From: Ligilactobacillus salivarius DSM 20555 = ATCC 11741
GTDB lineage: Bacteria > Bacillota > Bacilli > Lactobacillales > Lactobacillaceae
Direction: 5' to 3'
NCBI RefSeq assembly: GCF_001435955.1
Contig: NZ_AYYT01000018.1
Location: 9,022-41,707, forward strand
Length of the DNA stretch: 32,686 nucleotides
A program made the position numbers and the translations under genes. The notes under the pieces were generated by a model. It made no database searches and was not told the origin of the DNA. It worked only from the letters and a program-made list of their open reading frames with translations. Every line of letters begins with the position of its first letter. Positions within the stretch are counted from its first letter, which is position 1. Shown here piece by piece: positions 11,051 to 21,765 of the stretch.

Positions 11051-12985
11051 ATGGAAATAAGAAATTCACAAAGTAAAAGTGAGAAGATTACTTCTCGTAT
11101 TGCATATACCTTTGGTGCCTTTGGTAACGATGTGTTTTATGCAGCGATGTCTACATATTTAATTAATTTTATTACATCTCATTTGTTTGATACAGGGGAT
11201 AAAACGTTAAATAACCATTTAGTTAGTGCTGTTACATTGATTATCATGGTTTTACGTATTGTTGAATTATTAATTGATCCATTTATTGGTAACGCTATCG
11301 ACCGTACCAAGACACGCTGGGGACACTTTCGTCCTTGGGTAGTAATTGGTGGTACTGTTTCATCAATTGCTTTATTGGCATTATTCTCAAATATGGGTGG
11401 TTTAACTAAAACACATCCATGGTTATATTTAGTAATTTTTGCATTTCTTTATATTGCAATGGATATATTCTATTCATTTAAAGACGTCGGTTTCTGGTCT
11501 ATGTTGCCAGCGCTATCATTTGATTCAAGAGAACGTGAAAAGACAGCTACATTTGCTCGTATCGGTTCTTCAATCGGTGGTTCCTTAGTTGGTGTTGTTG
11601 TTATGCCTCTTGTATTATTCTTCTCCCTTCAAAGTAATGGAGGAACAGGTGATGACAGAGGTTGGTTCTGGTTTGGCTTTATTGTAGCTGCAGTTGCTTT
11701 TGTAACAGCATTAGCAGTTGGTATTGGAACACGTGAAGTTGACAATAAATTACGTGAAAATAAAGAAGATACAGCTGGTGTAAGTGCAGTTTTCAAGATG
11801 TTAGTTAAGAATGACCAATTAATGTGGGTAGCTTTGGCTTACTTACTATATGGTGTAGGAGTTAACTTAGTAAATGCTCTAGAACTTTACTACTTCCAAT
11901 ATATTATGGGGAATCCAAAAGGTTTCAGTCTACTACAATTTATAAACATGTTTGTAGGTATTTTTGCTGTAAGTGCCTTCCCTAAATTAGCAGATAAATT
12001 AAATCGTAAGCCATTATTTATTTGGTGTTTAGTAACTATGTTAATTGGAATTGGTTTATTCACTGTTGCTGGCAAGAGTTTATTGCTTGTATTGATTGCC
12101 GCTGAATTATTCTACATTCCTCAACCAATTGTTTTCTTAGTTATTTTAATGATTATTACTGACTCCGTTGAATATGGTCAATGGAAGTTAGGGCATCGTG
12201 ACGAATCACTTGCTTTATCAGTTCGTCCTTTAGTTGATAAGTTCGGTGGAGCTGTTTCTAACGGTGTTGTAGGACAAATTGCTGTTTTAGCAGGAATGAC
12301 TACTGGTGCAACTGCTGCTTCTATCACTATGCATCAACAAATGGTCTTCAAATTTATGATGTTTGGTGTTCCAGCAATCTTCATTTTAATTGGGATGTTT
12401 GTTTTCTGGAAGAAGATTACTTTAACTGAAGAGCGACATGCAGAAATCGTTGCAGAACTTGAAAAGACTTGGGGCTATCAATTTGATCAATCTAATGCAG
12501 AAAACGATAAGTTAATTAAGTCTGACGAATTAACTGCAATGGTTCCAGTAGCAGGTAAAGTTATTGCTATGAAAGATGTACCTGATGAAGTATTTTCAAC
12601 GGGTAAGATGGGACAAGGTATTGCAATTAAACCTACAGATGGTAAAGTATATGCCCCATTTGATGCTGAAGTTAAGACAGTCTTTGCAACTCGTCACGCT
12701 ATTGGTTTGGTTTCTGATAACGGAATTCCAGTTCTAATTCACGTAGGTATTGGTACTGTTTCTATGAAGGGTACAGGTTTTGTAACATATGTCAGAGAAG
12801 GACAACATGTTAAGAAAGGTCAACAAATTCTTGAATTCTGGGATCCAGCAATTAAGAAAGCTGGTTTAGATGATACAGTATTAATGACCTTTACACATTC
12901 AGATTTATTTAAGGAATTTGATGTAAAAGTACCAGTTGGTTCAGAAGTTGTTAATACAAATACAGCTATTGAAATAAAGAAATAG
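11051..12985 (+). CDS. lacS: Lactose/galactoside permease LacS with C-terminal IIA domain
   Basis: Membrane transporter of the GPH (glycoside-pentoside-hexuronide) family, which imports lactose with a cation or in exchange for galactose. Twelve membrane helices occupy about residues 15-460, with the family motif GNAIDRTKTRWGHFRPW after helix 2. A IIA-Glc-like domain follows at about 505-644. Its phosphorylatable His is His564 in LIHVGIGTVSMKG, and the partner is His549 in TRHAIGL. The 644-residue length is typical. In the LacS of Streptococcus thermophilus, HPr phosphorylates this domain to tune transport, and ptsHI lie about 12 kb downstream here. GGGG lies 10 nt before the ATG. Melibiose or raffinose transport is possible too, given the alpha-galactosidase in the same cluster. 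Confidence 0.95.
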   Translation: MEIRNSQSKSEKITSRIAYTFGAFGNDVFYAAMSTYLINFITSHLFDTGDKTLNNHLVSAVTLIIMVLRIVELLIDPFIGNAIDRTKTRWGHFRPWVVIGGTVSSIALLALFSNMGGLTKTHPWLYLVIFAFLYIAMDIFYSFKDVGFWSMLPALSFDSREREKTATFARIGSSIGGSLVGVVVMPLVLFFSLQSNGGTGDDRGWFWFGFIVAAVAFVTALAVGIGTREVDNKLRENKEDTAGVSAVFKMLVKNDQLMWVALAYLLYGVGVNLVNALELYYFQYIMGNPKGFSLLQFINMFVGIFAVSAFPKLADKLNRKPLFIWCLVTMLIGIGLFTVAGKSLLLVLIAAELFYIPQPIVFLVILMIITDSVEYGQWKLGHRDESLALSVRPLVDKFGGAVSNGVVGQIAVLAGMTTGATAASITMHQQMVFKFMMFGVPAIFILIGMFVFWKKITLTEERHAEIVAELEKTWGYQFDQSNAENDKLIKSDELTAMVPVAGKVIAMKDVPDEVFSTGKMGQGIAIKPTDGKVYAPFDAEVKTVFATRHAIGLVSDNGIPVLIHVGIGTVSMKGTGFVTYVREGQHVKKGQQILEFWDPAIKKAGLDDTVLMTFTHSDLFKEFDVKVPVGSEVVNTNTAIEIKK

Positions 12986-12993
12986 AGATTAAT

Positions 12994-13031
12994 AAAAAAG
13001 TATGAGCTCAATTGAACTCATACTTTTTTTG
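12994..13031. terminator. Bidirectional terminator between lacS and galR
   Basis: AAAAAAGTATGAG and CTCATACTTTTTT form a perfect 13-bp stem with A and T runs on both sides. It serves lacS on the plus strand and galR on the minus strand. Confidence 0.92.
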
Positions 13032-13044
13032 TGAAGATAAATAA

Positions 13045-14067
<1,023 letters not shown>

Positions 14068-14076
14068 TCAATATAT

Positions 14077-14085
14077 ATTGTATCA
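14077..14085 (-). promoter_or_regulatory. Extended -10 promoter of galR
   Basis: On the minus strand the sequence is TGATACAAT, an extended -10 with a TACAAT core (14077-14082). No good -35 is seen. Confidence 0.5.
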
Positions 14086-14119
14086 TAGATTGATATAATA
14101 ATAAATTTTTCTCATATTT

Positions 14120-14148
14120 TTAGTAAATTTTATTGAAAAGTTTACTAA
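14120..14148. promoter_or_regulatory. Probable operator pair at the galK promoter
   Basis: TTAGTAAA (14120-14127) and TTTACTAA (14141-14148) are inverted octamers with centres 21 bp apart, two helical turns. The pair brackets the galK -35, and the second lies in the promoter spacer, an effective place for a repressor. Confidence 0.65.
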
Positions 14149-14161
14149 AAAGTACTACAAT
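14133..14161 (+). promoter_or_regulatory. galK promoter
   Basis: TTGAAA (14133-14138), 17 bp, then TACAAT (14156-14161): five of six bases match in each box. It likely drives galK-galE-galT and the alpha-galactosidase gene. Confidence 0.75.
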
Positions 14162-14171
14162 AAAATTGTTA

Positions 14172-14185
14172 ATAAAACGTTTTCT
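14172..14185 (+). promoter_or_regulatory. Weak cre-like site downstream of the galK promoter
   Basis: ATAAAACGTTTTCT has the AAACGTTTTC core of cre sites but three mismatches to the 14-base consensus. It lies just after the expected transcription start. Confidence 0.4.
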
Positions 14186-14214
14186 TTATACGAGATAACG
14201 AGGAGGATTATATT

Positions 14215-15378
14215 ATGGATAAAAAGGTAATTAATGATAAATTTACAGAAATTTTTGGTGAACAAGCTGAAGCTACATTCTTCTCACCAGGACGTATTAA
14301 TTTAATTGGTGAACATACAGACTATAATGGCGGTCATGTTTTCCCATGTGCAATTAGCTTAGGAACTTATGGTGCTGCTCGTAAACGTGAAGATAATAAA
14401 TTACGTTTTTATTCCGCTAACTTTGAAGATTTAGGAATTATCGAAACATCACTTGATGATTTAAAGTACGACAAAAAAGACAATTGGGTAAATTATGCTA
14501 AAGGGATGATTTATTTCTTAAAGGAAACTGGTCATGATGTTGATAAAGGAATGGACATCTTTATTGAAGGAAATATTCCTAATGGTTCCGGCTTATCTTC
14601 ATCTGCTTCATTAGAAATGTTAATTGGTGTAATTGCCCAAGAATTATTTAACTTAGATATTGATCGTGTTGACTTAGTTAAGTTAGGAATGGAAACAGAA
14701 AATAAATTTATTGGTGTAAATTCTGGTATTATGGATCAATTTGCAGTAGGAATGGGTAAACAAAACCAAGCAATCTTATTAGATACTAATACTCTTGAAT
14801 ATTCATATGCACCAGTAGATATGGGAAATAACGTAATTGTTATTATGAATACAAACAAACGTCGTGAATTAGCTGATTCTAAGTATAATGAACGTCGTAG
14901 TGAATGTGAAACTGCAGTAGGTGAATTACAAGCTAAATTAGATATTAATACTTTAGGTGAACTAGATGCTCAAACTTTTGATGAATATGCTTACTTAATT
15001 GAAGACGAAAATCGTTTGAAGAGAGCACGCCATGCTGTATGGGAAAATCAACGTACAATGCAAGCACAAGCTGCATTAGAAGAAGGTGACCTAGAAAAAT
15101 TCGGTCGCTTAGTAAATGCATCACATGTTTCACTTGAACATGATTATGAAGTTACAGGAATCGAGCTTGATACATTAGCACATACTGCTTGGAAACAAGA
15201 AGGTGTACTTGGAGCTCGTATGACTGGTGCTGGTTTTGGTGGTTGTGGTATCGCAATTGTTGATAAAGATAAAGTTGAAGCATTTAAAGAAAATGTGGGT
15301 AAGGTTTATACAGAAAAGATAGGTTATGCTCCTGCATTCTATATTGCAGAAATTGCAGATGGAACAAAAGTACTTTAA
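14215..15378 (+). CDS. galK: Galactokinase
   Basis: Phosphorylates alpha-D-galactose with ATP to galactose-1-phosphate, the first committed Leloir step. The 387-residue GHMP kinase has the galactokinase signature [15 protein letters not shown] (residues 26-40), the ATP-binding loop [13 protein letters not shown], and the C-terminal [12 protein letters not shown] motif. GAGGAGG lies at good spacing before the ATG. It is first in a same-strand run with galE, galT and the alpha-galactosidase gene at gaps of 18-31 bp, so one mRNA is likely. Confidence 0.97.
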   Translation: MDKKVINDKFTEIFGEQAEATFFSPGRINLIGEHTDYNGGHVFPCAISLGTYGAARKREDNKLRFYSANFEDLGIIETSLDDLKYDKKDNWVNYAKGMIYFLKETGHDVDKGMDIFIEGNIPNGSGLSSSASLEMLIGVIAQELFNLDIDRVDLVKLGMETENKFIGVNSGIMDQFAVGMGKQNQAILLDTNTLEYSYAPVDMGNNVIVIMNTNKRRELADSKYNERRSECETAVGELQAKLDINTLGELDAQTFDEYAYLIEDENRLKRARHAVWENQRTMQAQAALEEGDLEKFGRLVNASHVSLEHDYEVTGIELDTLAHTAWKQEGVLGARMTGAGFGGCGIAIVDKDKVEAFKENVGKVYTEKIGYAPAFYIAEIADGTKVL

Positions 15379-15405
15379 TAAAGAATAATTAATGGAGGGA
15401 TTTTG

Positions 15406-16401
15406 ATGGCTACTTTAGTTTTAGGTGGAGCTGGATATATTGGTTCACATACAGTGGATAGATTGATAGAGAAGGGTGAAAAAACAATCGTTGTTGATAG
15501 TCTGGTGACTGGACATCGTCAAGCGGTTAACAAGGATGCTAAGTTTTATCAAGGAGATATTGCAGATAAAGATTTTATGCGTCAAGTTTTTAAAGAAAAC
15601 TCTGATATAGATGCGGTCATTCACTTTGCTGCCTATTCTTTAGTAGCAGAGTCCATGAAAAAGCCATTGAAGTATTTTGATAACAATACTGCTGGAATGG
15701 TTAAGTTATTAGAAGTAATGAATGAATTTTCAATTGATAAAATTGTTTTTTCATCTACAGCAGCTACTTACGGTATTCCAGAAGAAGTTCCCATTAAGGA
15801 AACAACTCCACAAAATCCAATCAATCCATATGGAGAAAGTAAGTTAATGATGGAAAAGATTATGCGTTGGGCTGATAAAGCATATGGAATAAAATTTGTA
15901 CCATTACGTTACTTTAATGTGGCTGGTGCTAAACCTGATGGATCAATCGGTGAAGATCATATGCCTGAAACTCATCTTTTACCAATTGTGTTACAAGTAG
16001 CAATGGGTAAAAGAGATAAGCTACAAATCTTTGGCGATAATTATAATACTCCAGATGGTACTAATATAAGAGATTATGTTCATCCTTTAGATTTGGCAGA
16101 TGCGCATATTCTAGCGGTAGATTATCTAAAAGCCGGTAATCCAAGTACGGCATTTAACTTAGGTTCGTCTACAGGTTTTTCTAATCGAGAAATTTTAGAA
16201 GCTGCAAGAAAGGTTACAAATAAAGAAATCCCAGCTGAAATAGCACCTAGACGTGGTGGAGATCCAGATGTATTAGTGGCTTCTTCTACAAAAGCGCGAG
16301 AAGTTTTAGGTTGGAAACCTCAATTTGATGATATTAGTAAGATTATTGAGACAGCGTGGAAGTGGCACACTTTACATCCAGAAGGTTATCAAGATAAGTA
16401 A
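15406..16401 (+). CDS. galE: UDP-glucose 4-epimerase
   Basis: NAD-dependent interconversion of UDP-galactose and UDP-glucose, which recycles the UDP-sugar used by GalT. The 331 residues show the Rossmann motif GGAGYIGSH (from Gly7) and the SDR catalytic pair Tyr142/Lys146 in NPYGESK. The substrate-binding RYFNVAGA and the late [10 protein letters not shown] motif are also present. I start at the ATG 15406, which has GGAGGG 6 nt upstream; a TTG one codon earlier is less likely. It sits 27 bp after galK. It can also supply UDP-galactose for cell-surface sugars. Confidence 0.96.
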   Translation: MATLVLGGAGYIGSHTVDRLIEKGEKTIVVDSLVTGHRQAVNKDAKFYQGDIADKDFMRQVFKENSDIDAVIHFAAYSLVAESMKKPLKYFDNNTAGMVKLLEVMNEFSIDKIVFSSTAATYGIPEEVPIKETTPQNPINPYGESKLMMEKIMRWADKAYGIKFVPLRYFNVAGAKPDGSIGEDHMPETHLLPIVLQVAMGKRDKLQIFGDNYNTPDGTNIRDYVHPLDLADAHILAVDYLKAGNPSTAFNLGSSTGFSNREILEAARKVTNKEIPAEIAPRRGGDPDVLVASSTKAREVLGWKPQFDDISKIIETAWKWHTLHPEGYQDK

Positions 16402-16419
16402 AGAGAGGTTCTGAGAAAG

Positions 16420-17907
16420 ATGGATGATAAATTACTATTAGATACATTTATAAAACAAGTAATTGAACAAGGAAATTATACAGAACTTGATAGGAATTAC
16501 TTATATAATCGGATTTTGAATTTGGTAGGAGAAGGTGTTGAAAAACTAACAACTACTAAAAATGAAATTATTGATTTAAAAGACGGGCTAGTCGAATATG
16601 CTGTCCAACATGGTAAAGTTGGTGAAACTTTGAATGAACAAGATTGTTTAGGCGCAGAGTTGATGAATTTCATTACTCCTTTACCAAGTAAAGTTAATCA
16701 AGATTTTTGGCAAACTTACCAACAAAATTCACCAGAAGAAGCTATTCAGAATTTTTATGATTTAAGTAAGCGAAATGACTATATTAAGACAAAAGCTATT
16801 GCGAAAAATATTTATTTTCCAGTTGAAACATCATATGGACAATTAGAGATAACAATTAATTTATCGAAGCCTGAGAAGGATCCAAAACAAATTGCTTTGG
16901 CTAAAAAGATGAAGGCAAGTGGATACCCTCTATGTCAACTTTGTATGGAAAATGAAGGCTATCAAGGAAGAGTTAATTATCCTGCAAGAGCAAATCATAG
17001 AATTATTCGTTTCGATTTAGATGATAAACAATGGGGATTCCAATATTCGCCATATGCTTATTTTAATGAACATTGTATTTTCTTAGATACAATTCATGAA
17101 CCAATGGAAATCACCAAGCAAACATTCAATAATTTGTTAGGTATTATTGAGCAATTTCCAGGATATTTTGTAGGAAGTAATGCTGATCTGCCAATTGTAG
17201 GTGGTTCTATATTAACACATGAACATTATCAAGGTGGACGTCATACTTTCGCAATGGAAAAAGCACCAATAGAAACAGAATTAAAATTTGCAGGTTATGA
17301 AGATATACAAGCAGGAATTGTTAAATGGCCAATGTCAGTTATTCGTTTACGTGGAAATTCAAAAGAAGATTTAGTAGATCTAGCTGATAAAATTCTAAAA
17401 ACTTGGCGTAGATATTCAGATGAAAAAGTTTCTGTCTTAGCTGAATCTAATGGTGAAAAACATCATACGATTACGCCAATTGCTCGCAAACGAGATGGAC
17501 AGTTAGAATTAGATTTGGTATTGCGTGATAATCAAACTTCAGAACAATATCCAGATGGCATCTACCATCCTCATCCAGATGTTCAACATATTAAGAAAGA
17601 AAATATTGGGTTAATTGAAGTAATGGGATTAGCAATTTTACCTCCTCGTTTGAAAGGTGAACTTCAAGAAGTTGAGAAATACTTATTAGGTCAAGAAAAT
17701 AAAATGGAAGAATATCATCAAGTGTGGGCTGATGATATTAAACAAAAATATTCAGATATAAATCAAGATAATGTTGATACAATTATTCATCAAGAATTAG
17801 GTCGAGTATTTGCTAGAGTGCTAGAAGATGCTGGAGTTTATAAGCATGATGAAACCGGTAGAATGGCATTTAAACGTTTTGTAGAAGAAGTAGGCATTGT
17901 GGATTAA
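16420..17907 (+). CDS. galT: Galactose-1-phosphate uridylyltransferase, Firmicutes type
   Basis: Transfers UMP from UDP-glucose to galactose-1-phosphate, giving UDP-galactose and glucose-1-phosphate. At 495 residues it belongs to the long Gram-positive GalT class rather than the approximately 350-residue E. coli class. The active-site His-Glu-His is His267-Glu-His269 in [10 protein letters not shown]. Other family blocks are [26 protein letters not shown] and [25 protein letters not shown] lies 11 nt before the ATG. Spacing of 18 bp after galE supports cotranscription. Confidence 0.95.
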   Translation: MDDKLLLDTFIKQVIEQGNYTELDRNYLYNRILNLVGEGVEKLTTTKNEIIDLKDGLVEYAVQHGKVGETLNEQDCLGAELMNFITPLPSKVNQDFWQTYQQNSPEEAIQNFYDLSKRNDYIKTKAIAKNIYFPVETSYGQLEITINLSKPEKDPKQIALAKKMKASGYPLCQLCMENEGYQGRVNYPARANHRIIRFDLDDKQWGFQYSPYAYFNEHCIFLDTIHEPMEITKQTFNNLLGIIEQFPGYFVGSNADLPIVGGSILTHEHYQGGRHTFAMEKAPIETELKFAGYEDIQAGIVKWPMSVIRLRGNSKEDLVDLADKILKTWRRYSDEKVSVLAESNGEKHHTITPIARKRDGQLELDLVLRDNQTSEQYPDGIYHPHPDVQHIKKENIGLIEVMGLAILPPRLKGELQEVEKYLLGQENKMEEYHQVWADDIKQKYSDINQDNVDTIIHQELGRVFARVLEDAGVYKHDETGRMAFKRFVEEVGIVD

Positions 17908-17938
17908 AGTAAACTATAGCTAAGGAAGGTTTGGTAAA

Positions 17939-20134
17939 GTGGTAGATTTAATTACAGTAGATAAAGAAAATCGAGTTTTTCATTTGCATAATGAGCAACT
18001 TTCATATATTTTTTCAATTGAAGATGGCGATACTATTAGTCATTTATATTTTGGTAAAAGGGTAAAAAGTTATCATGGACAATTACGTTATCCACGAGTA
18101 GATAGAGGATTTTCTGGTAATTTACCAGGTAGTTTAGATAGAACCTTTTCCAAAGATACTTTGCCACAAGAATATAGTAGTGCCGGTGAGATGGATTATC
18201 GAGTTCCAGCAACAGTAGTGCGTCAAAAAGATGGCTCAAATGGCTTAATGCTAAAATATAAGACTTACAAAGTTGAAGAAGGAAAACCTGAATTGACAGG
18301 ACTTCCAGCAGCTTATGTAGAGTCAGAATCGGAAGCTAATACTTTGATTGTTACGCTAGAAGACGAGAAAAGTGGAGTTTTATTTGACTTACTATATACA
18401 ATATATCGTGATTATCCAATTATTACACGTTCAGTTAAGGTTAAGAATCTAGGACAAGAAAATGTAAACTTGGAAAAAGTTGCATCCATGCAAATAGATT
18501 TCTCTCAACGAGACTTTGATGTAATTAGTTTACCAGGAGCCCATGTAAACGAACGTCATTTAGAAAGACAAAAATTAGGATATGGGATTCAAACATTTGG
18601 TAGCATTCGTGGTACTTCTAGTCATCAAATGAATCCGTTTGTTGCTTTGGTTGATAGCAATACTGATGAATTCAATGGTGCTGCGTATGGCTTTGCGTTA
18701 GTTTACTCAGGAAACCATGCTTTTGAAATTGAAAAAGATCAACTTGATCAAGTTCGATTATTAGTAGGGATTAATGGTTATAATTTCAATTGGCAGTTGC
18801 CAGCAGGGGAAAGTTTCCAAACTCCAGAAGTATTAATGACATATACTGATAATGGATTGAATGCTATGAGTAAAGCATTTCATAGTATTATCAGAGATAG
18901 AATTACACGCTCCAAATATAAATATAAGGAACGCCCAATTCTAGTTAATAATTGGGAAGCTACATATTTTGACTTTGATGAAGATAAATTAAAGCCAATC
19001 GTAGACGAAGCCAAGGAACTGGGGATAGAGATGTTTGTATTAGATGATGGATGGTTTGGTCATCGCGATGACGATAATTCATCATTAGGTGATTGGAATG
19101 TATACGAGAAAAAATTCCCTCAAGGCTTAAAACATTTTGCAGATTACGTACACAGCAAAGATTTGAAATTTGGTATTTGGTTTGAACCAGAAATGATTTC
19201 AATGGATTCAGAATTATATAGAAATCATCCTGAATATTTGATGCAAGTTCCAGGAAGACAACCAAGTCCATCACGTAATCAATATATTTTAGATATGACA
19301 AGAAAAGATGTCAGAGATGACATAGTTGATCAGGTTTCAACTATTATTGCTGATAATGACATTGACTATGTTAAGTGGGATATGAATCGTAATTTATCTG
19401 ATATCTATTCACAAAATCTACCTGCAGATAGACAAGGTGAAGTTTATCATCGCTATGTTCTAGGGGTTTATGATATTTTAGAAAGAATAACTAGCAAGTT
19501 CCCAGATGTTTTATTTGAAGGTTGCTCTGGTGGCGGTGGACGATTTGATGCAGGTTTTGTTTACTACATGCCACAAAGCTGGACTAGTGATAATACGGAC
19601 GCAATTGCCAGATTAACTATTCAATATGGTACAAGTTTAGTATATCCACCATCAATGATGACAGCTCATGTGTCTGCAGTTCCAAATCATCAAACTGGTA
19701 GAGTGACACCAATCGATACTAGAGGTGCAGTTGCTATGAGTGCAGTCTTTGGTTACGAGTTAGACTTAACAACATTAACAGACGAAGAAAAAGAAATTGT
19801 TAAAAAACAAGTAAATCAATACAAAGGTATTAGAAAATTAGTCCAATACGGAGATTTCTATCGTTTACAATCTTCTAAAGATGGAAATAAAACAGCTTGG
19901 ATGTTTGTAAGCCCTCAAAAAGCTGAAGCAGTAGTAATGGTATGTAAAGTTTTAGCAGAAGCTCAACCTGTATTAACGAAAACTAAATTATATGGCTTGG
20001 ATACCAATAGGAACTACCGTGATGTTGAAACTAATAAGGTTTATGGTGGCGATGAATTAATGGAATTAGGATTCTATGATCCTATTATCCGTAATGACTA
20101 TGCTGCTACAATGTATCATTTTAAAGCTGAATAA
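17939..20134 (+). CDS. melA: Alpha-galactosidase, GH36
   Basis: Removes terminal alpha-galactose from melibiose, raffinose or stachyose in the cytoplasm. The 731 residues have the GH36 three-domain layout: N-terminal beta-supersandwich (about 1-325), catalytic barrel and C-terminal beta domain. The nucleophile is Asp481 in VKWDMNR and the acid/base is Asp551 in SWTSDNTDA, spaced 70 residues apart as in bacterial GH36 enzymes. LDDGWFG, GIWFEPEMIS and FEGCSGGGGRFDAG are also present. No signal peptide. The start is a GTG with AGGAAGG 9 nt upstream. As last gene of the gal run it would be induced with the Leloir genes, letting the cell use plant alpha-galactosides. Confidence 0.95.
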   Translation: MVDLITVDKENRVFHLHNEQLSYIFSIEDGDTISHLYFGKRVKSYHGQLRYPRVDRGFSGNLPGSLDRTFSKDTLPQEYSSAGEMDYRVPATVVRQKDGSNGLMLKYKTYKVEEGKPELTGLPAAYVESESEANTLIVTLEDEKSGVLFDLLYTIYRDYPIITRSVKVKNLGQENVNLEKVASMQIDFSQRDFDVISLPGAHVNERHLERQKLGYGIQTFGSIRGTSSHQMNPFVALVDSNTDEFNGAAYGFALVYSGNHAFEIEKDQLDQVRLLVGINGYNFNWQLPAGESFQTPEVLMTYTDNGLNAMSKAFHSIIRDRITRSKYKYKERPILVNNWEATYFDFDEDKLKPIVDEAKELGIEMFVLDDGWFGHRDDDNSSLGDWNVYEKKFPQGLKHFADYVHSKDLKFGIWFEPEMISMDSELYRNHPEYLMQVPGRQPSPSRNQYILDMTRKDVRDDIVDQVSTIIADNDIDYVKWDMNRNLSDIYSQNLPADRQGEVYHRYVLGVYDILERITSKFPDVLFEGCSGGGGRFDAGFVYYMPQSWTSDNTDAIARLTIQYGTSLVYPPSMMTAHVSAVPNHQTGRVTPIDTRGAVAMSAVFGYELDLTTLTDEEKEIVKKQVNQYKGIRKLVQYGDFYRLQSSKDGNKTAWMFVSPQKAEAVVMVCKVLAEAQPVLTKTKLYGLDTNRNYRDVETNKVYGGDELMELGFYDPIIRNDYAATMYHFKAE

Positions 20135-20136
20135 AT

Positions 20137-20182
20137 AAAAAAAGAGATGTAAGTTGAATTTCAACTACATCTCTTTTTAAAA
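20137..20182. terminator. Bidirectional terminator
   Basis: AAAAAGAGATGTA..GTTGAA and TTCAACTACATCTCTTTTT pair over 19 bp with a single bulged A. It ends the gal operon and the convergent minus-strand gene. Confidence 0.9.
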
Positions 20183-21217
20183 TTGTAGATATTCCCAAAT
20201 AGTCCAACCTAGGCCATCGACTTCAAACCAAAGCATACGACCGACACGGTTACGAGCAGTTATGAGTACAGTCTTTCCATTTTCTATCTCATTAATTTTT
20301 TTACCAAATGGTCGATCATAAAGAGCAAGTTTTTGGTTAGGTACAAAGTTAATTTCAGCAGTAACAGATAATTTAACTGGTTCAGGAATACTTAGTTCAG
20401 GATCATCCTGGATAGGAGCAATCTTTAATGTATCTGATAAAGTATATGGATTGTTTTCTAGTAATTCCATGCGTTGTTCATCAAATTTAACCCAGGAATT
20501 TCCGCCAATGTTATACCACCAATCATTATTGATAAGCTGAATAGACTCAAATGTTTGCCAAATAGTATCTGGAGCAAGTGTGACAGAAATATCATGTCCT
20601 TCAGGTTCTGTATAACTTAAACAATAAGAATTGATACGAAGATAATGTACATTATGATCAACAATTTTCCAACGTGATTTACGATAATAGTATGTGACTA
20701 ATTGTTGTTTATCTGAGAAGACACCACGAGTAGGCCCAACAGCTTTTTGTAGTGAATAGTCAGGGATGGTAGGGGCATTTAATTCAAAGCGTTCCCCAAA
20801 ATCTCCTCGGATAAAGACAGGACGCATCAGTAACTTTTGCTTATCAATATCTTGTGAAAATAGCCAAACATCAGCCCCTTGATGTTTACGATAGGTAAGA
20901 GTTATAGAACCATATGGATCAACAAAGGCACTAGTAAATCCTGAAATATTAATTAAGTCATAGTTGGGAAATTCTTTGAATCTTAAATGAAGTTCTTCGC
21001 CAATATATCCGGAAATAATTTGTGGAGTAGTCAGACTTTGACCACGATCGTCTTGATATATGATGATTAAAGTAGCGTTATGTCCAACTTTAGTGATAGG
21101 TTCCTTATTTTTATCTGAGAGATAACTTTTTTCAACTGTGGATACATCATTTTTTTGTTTTGTTTCATTATTTTTATTAAACTTCATCAAGTTTTTTACT
21201 GAGTCTAAGAATGCCAT
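20177..21217 (-). CDS. MucBP/SH3-like repeat protein without export signal
   Basis: Unknown function, 346 residues. Two modules resemble MucBP folds: about residues 48-111 (ATLIIIYQDDRGQSL ... GSITLTYRK) and 128-178 (ending LVTYYYRKS). Two SH3-like beta modules follow at about 180-265 and 285-346, the last ending GLGWTIWEYLQF. Such domains usually sit on secreted surface proteins. This one starts MAFLDSVKNLMKFNKNN, has no signal peptide, no membrane helix and no LPxTG, and so looks cytoplasmic or membrane-peripheral through its amphipathic start. It has its own promoter and RBS (GAGGTG) and is convergent with the gal operon. The domain calls are by eye and moderately sure; a fold search could change them. 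Confidence 0.6.
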   Translation of the reverse strand: MAFLDSVKNLMKFNKNNETKQKNDVSTVEKSYLSDKNKEPITKVGHNATLIIIYQDDRGQSLTTPQIISGYIGEELHLRFKEFPNYDLINISGFTSAFVDPYGSITLTYRKHQGADVWLFSQDIDKQKLLMRPVFIRGDFGERFELNAPTIPDYSLQKAVGPTRGVFSDKQQLVTYYYRKSRWKIVDHNVHYLRINSYCLSYTEPEGHDISVTLAPDTIWQTFESIQLINNDWWYNIGGNSWVKFDEQRMELLENNPYTLSDTLKIAPIQDDPELSIPEPVKLSVTAEINFVPNQKLALYDRPFGKKINEIENGKTVLITARNRVGRMLWFEVDGLGWTIWEYLQF

Positions 21218-21253
21218 TATTTCACCTCATTTCATGAAGAGCTATTATCTTCT

Positions 21254-21262
21254 ATTATATCA
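21254..21262 (-). promoter_or_regulatory. Promoter of the MucBP/SH3-like gene
   Basis: On the minus strand TGATATAAT is a perfect extended -10, 36 nt before the start codon. The -35 region is not recognisable. Confidence 0.55.
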
Positions 21263-21300
21263 TTAAAATAAACAAGATTTTAAATGAATTTGTGAAATAA

Positions 21301-21346
21301 TAAAAGCCCGACAAATTTGATGTAAAATATCAATCTGGGGCTAATA
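21301..21346 (-). terminator. Terminator after the DUF1827 gene
   Basis: On the minus strand AGCCC and GGGCT close a long hairpin with inner pairing TTGATAT/ATCAAA, followed by TTTTATTATTT. Internal loops make it imperfect. Confidence 0.6.
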
Positions 21347-21365
21347 AGTAGTAGTTATATATGAA

Positions 21366-21644
21366 TTAATTATTAACAATAATTTCAACTAAACTCTTTT
21401 GTTTAGTAATCTCCATATTTTTAGTGTCATTCTTCAAAAGTTTTTCAACAACAAAATTTATTTCTTTGTCAGTTATTCCACGTAATTTATTAGAAATTAC
21501 AATTTCAGAAAATCCATGTTTCTTTTTATATACAACACGTGAATTCCCTAAAGTATAAACTTTAATGAAGTGGACAGGGGTGGCTGCTAATTCACGTTGA
21601 ATATCTTTAGCATGACTAGCAGTTACATCAACTAAATGCATCAT
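21366..21644 (-). CDS. DUF1827 family protein
   Basis: Small cytoplasmic protein of unknown function, 92 residues. The pattern MHLVDVTASHAKDIQRELA, then VHFIKVYTLGNSRVVY and FSEIVISNKLRGITDKEI, matches the DUF1827 family of lactic acid bacteria, often found beside clpE as here. I prefer the ATG at 21644 (or 21641) to an in-frame GTG at 21653, which lies only 4 nt after AAAGG. It has its own promoter and a terminator separates it from clpE, so it need not follow CtsR control. Confidence 0.7.
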   Translation of the reverse strand: MMHLVDVTASHAKDIQRELAATPVHFIKVYTLGNSRVVYKKKHGFSEIVISNKLRGITDKEINFVVEKLLKNDTKNMEITKQKSLVEIIVNN

Positions 21645-21679
21645 AATAATCACCGAACCTTTCCTATATCTCTAATTAT

Positions 21680-21708
21680 ATTATAGCTAAATATATTAAT
21701 TTTATCAA
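21680..21708 (-). promoter_or_regulatory. Promoter of the DUF1827 gene
   Basis: On the minus strand TTGATA (21703-21708), 17 bp, then perfect TATAAT (21680-21685). Confidence 0.75.
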
Positions 21709-21728
21709 AAATATTGAATAAAAAAGCA

Positions 21729-21760
21729 TAAAAAAGAGAGTTAAAAAATTAACTCTCTCA
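21729..21760 (-). terminator. Rho-independent terminator after clpE
   Basis: On the minus strand AGAGAGTTAA and TTAACTCTCT form a 10-bp stem followed by TTTTTT. Confidence 0.88.
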
Positions 21761-21765
21761 AAAAA

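Noticed and set aside
15109-15116. Extra TTAGTAAA copies inside coding sequence (galK here; another in lacS near 11868)
   Set aside because: They occur singly, within codons of Leu-Val-Asn, without an inverted partner, as expected by chance in AT-rich DNA.
18960-19301. 113-residue antisense open frame within the alpha-galactosidase gene, and similar antisense frames elsewhere
   Set aside because: They overlie well-supported genes and lack ribosome binding sites and recognisable domains.
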